Below, piece after piece: positions 13,300 through 14,781 of a stretch of 14,781 nt of DNA; position 1 is the stretch's first letter; each line of letters begins with the position of its first letter. The translations under genes and the position numbers were made by a program. The notes under the pieces were generated by a model, which saw nothing but the letters and a program-made list of their open reading frames with translations, did not search any database and was not told the origin of the DNA. The stretch is from contig JBCDBH010000126.1 of NCBI GenBank assembly GCA_039184055.1, positions 1-14,781 of the forward strand, read 5' to 3'. The DNA comes from JBCDBH01 sp039184055. GTDB taxonomy: Bacteria; Acidobacteriota; Thermoanaerobaculia; Multivoradales; J023.

Positions 13300-14781
13300 A
13301 TGCTTCCCACGCAACGCGCGCTGATTTCGGTTTTCGACAAGACGGGTTTGGAGGCTTTCGCTCGCGGGCTGGCGGATCTCGGAATCGAGATTCTCTCGAC
13401 CGGTGGCACGCGGCGCTTTCTCGAGGAACGCGGCATTCCGGTGGTGCCGGTATCGGAAGTCACCGGTTCACCGGAAATTCTGGGTGGTCGTGTCAAGACG
13501 CTGCACCCGGCGATCCACGGTGGCATCCTCGCCGATCGTGGACGCGCGGCACACCTCTCAGAGCTTCAGGATCACGGCATCGCGCCGATCGATTTGGTGG
13601 TGGTGAACCTCTACCCTTTTCAATCGACGGCCGACGATCCGGACAAGACGCCTCTCGAGGTGATCGAGATGATCGACATCGGTGGGCCGACGATGATTCG
13701 CGCCGCGGCGAAGAATCACCACAGCGTGACCGTGGTGGTCGATCCACAGGATTACGCCCAGGTGCTGGCGGCGCTCGAAGACGGTGAGCGCCACGTGCCC
13801 GAAGCGGTCCGGCGTGGCTTGTCGATCAAGGCGTTTCGTCACACCCAGGCGTACGACGCGGCGATCGCCGATTGGCTTCAACAGGACTCGACGACTCCGA
13901 CTCACCATTTCCCACGGCGTCTGTGGCTCGATCTGACCCAGCAGATGGTGCCCCGCTACGGTGAGAATCCTCATCAAAAAGCATCGGTGTACCGCATGCG
14001 CGGTGGCGCTGGCGTGCTCGGAGGTATGGAGCAGCTCCAGGGCAAAGAGCTGTCGTGGAACAACCTGCTCGACGCCGACGCGGCCCGACGGCTGGTGGCG
14101 CTTTTCGAAGAGCCGGCGGTGGTGATCGTCAAGCACAACAACCCGTGTGGAGTCGGTACCGGTACGACGCTGACCGAAGCCTACGAACGGGCTTTGGCGT
14201 GTGATCCGGTGTCGGCGTTCGGCTCGATCATCGCGATCAACCGTCCCGCGGACGGCGCCTTTGCCGAGGCCATGGCGAAGCTCTTTGTCGAGGTGGTGGT
14301 GGCGCCGGAGGTCGACGACGACGCACGTAGCCATTTCGCCGCCAAGAAGAACCGCCGCATTCTGCTCTGCCCGCCCTATCGCCCGGTGATCGGCGCGATG
14401 GAACTACGCGCCATCGACGGTGGTTTTCTGGCGCAGAGCCCGGATGATCAGGCCGACGACCCGACGACCTGGACGTCACCCACCGCGCGCAAGCCGACCG
14501 CCGAGGAGCGCGCCGCGCTCGAGCTGGCCTGGAAGGTGACACGGGCGGTCAAGTCGAACGCGATCGTCATCGCCAACGAAGTCCAGACGGTGGGTATCGG
14601 CGCCGGGCAGATGAGCCGGGTCGACGCTTGTCACCTGGCGGCACACAAAGCGGTGCTCCCCCTCGCCGGCACGGTGGCCGGCTCGGATGCCTTCTTCCCT
14701 TTTCGTGACGGCGTCGACACGCTCGCCGAAGTCGGAGTGCGTGCCATCGTGCAACCGGGTGGCTCGAAACGCGACCCGGAG
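13300..14781 (+). CDS. purH: Bifunctional AICAR transformylase/IMP cyclohydrolase, 3' end cut by window
   Basis: PurH carries out the last two steps of de novo IMP synthesis in the cytoplasm: formyl transfer from 10-formyl-THF to AICAR, then ring closure. The N-terminal MGS-like cyclohydrolase domain (about 1-200) shows ALISVFDKTGL, STGGT, GGRVKTLHPAIHGGIL (62-77) and IDIGGPTMIRAAAKN. The transformylase domain shows RYGENPHQ (219-226), GKELSWNNLLDADAA, the catalytic KHNNPCG (Lys278, His279) and DPVSAFGSI. The frame is open to the last base with 494 codons. The final motif GGSKRDPE corresponds to the GGSIRD near the end of other PurH proteins, so only about 25 codons are missing. The start has only GGGA, 6 bases upstream, as a ribosome binding site, but it matches the normal N-terminus. 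Confidence 0.97.
   Translation, partial: MLPTQRALISVFDKTGLEAFARGLADLGIEILSTGGTRRFLEERGIPVVPVSEVTGSPEILGGRVKTLHPAIHGGILADRGRAAHLSELQDHGIAPIDLVVVNLYPFQSTADDPDKTPLEVIEMIDIGGPTMIRAAAKNHHSVTVVVDPQDYAQVLAALEDGERHVPEAVRRGLSIKAFRHTQAYDAAIADWLQQDSTTPTHHFPRRLWLDLTQQMVPRYGENPHQKASVYRMRGGAGVLGGMEQLQGKELSWNNLLDADAARRLVALFEEPAVVIVKHNNPCGVGTGTTLTEAYERALACDPVSAFGSIIAINRPADGAFAEAMAKLFVEVVVAPEVDDDARSHFAAKKNRRILLCPPYRPVIGAMELRAIDGGFLAQSPDDQADDPTTWTSPTARKPTAEERAALELAWKVTRAVKSNAIVIANEVQTVGIGAGQMSRVDACHLAAHKAVLPLAGTVAGSDAFFPFRDGVDTLAEVGVRAIVQPGGSKRDPE

Overview
The window is high-GC bacterial chromosome with clear Shine-Dalgarno sites, a tRNA gene that encodes its own CCA end, and exported proteins with Sec-type leaders. 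This suggests a Gram-negative, high-GC lineage. Large SpvB/RHS proteins of this kind are common in Acidobacteriota, Myxococcota and similar groups, but nothing here fixes the phylum.

Left edge (1-433): a partial, unrecognised minus-strand gene runs off the window. A 174-bp divergent gap follows, which holds a GC-rich inverted repeat.

Centre (434-11007): five same-strand genes form a probable operon with gaps of 38, 15, 80 and 7 bp. They are an orphan 233-aa protein, a von Willebrand A (vWA) protein with a full MIDAS metal site, a shorter vWA paralogue that has lost that site, a 2315-aa secreted SpvB/FG-GAP/RHS polymorphic toxin, and a SUFU-family immunity protein. The toxin reads in order as signal peptide, SpvB-like N-terminus, seven FG-GAP/VCBS calcium-loop repeats, YD repeats, a two-segment membrane insert, RHS core, Gly/Ala-rich hydrophobic stretch, Hint self-processing domain, and a basic C-terminal tip that looks like an HNH-type nuclease. 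In the inferred model the RHS shell carries the nuclease, the RHS core and Hint release it, and the SUFU protein protects the producer. The role of the two leaderless vWA proteins and the orphan is unknown. They are the most novel part of the cassette.

Right side (11106-14781): a minus-strand tRNA-Phe(GAA) with a good promoter separates the toxin cassette from apparently ordinary chromosome. Beyond it lie a secreted alpha/beta hydrolase, a secreted protein that resembles an eroded Zn-dependent phospholipase C/S1-P1 nuclease, and purH, which is cut by the window edge shortly before its end. By eye, coding-strand composition changes at the tRNA, from C-rich to G/T-rich. This fits, but does not prove, a tRNA-bounded acquired cassette.
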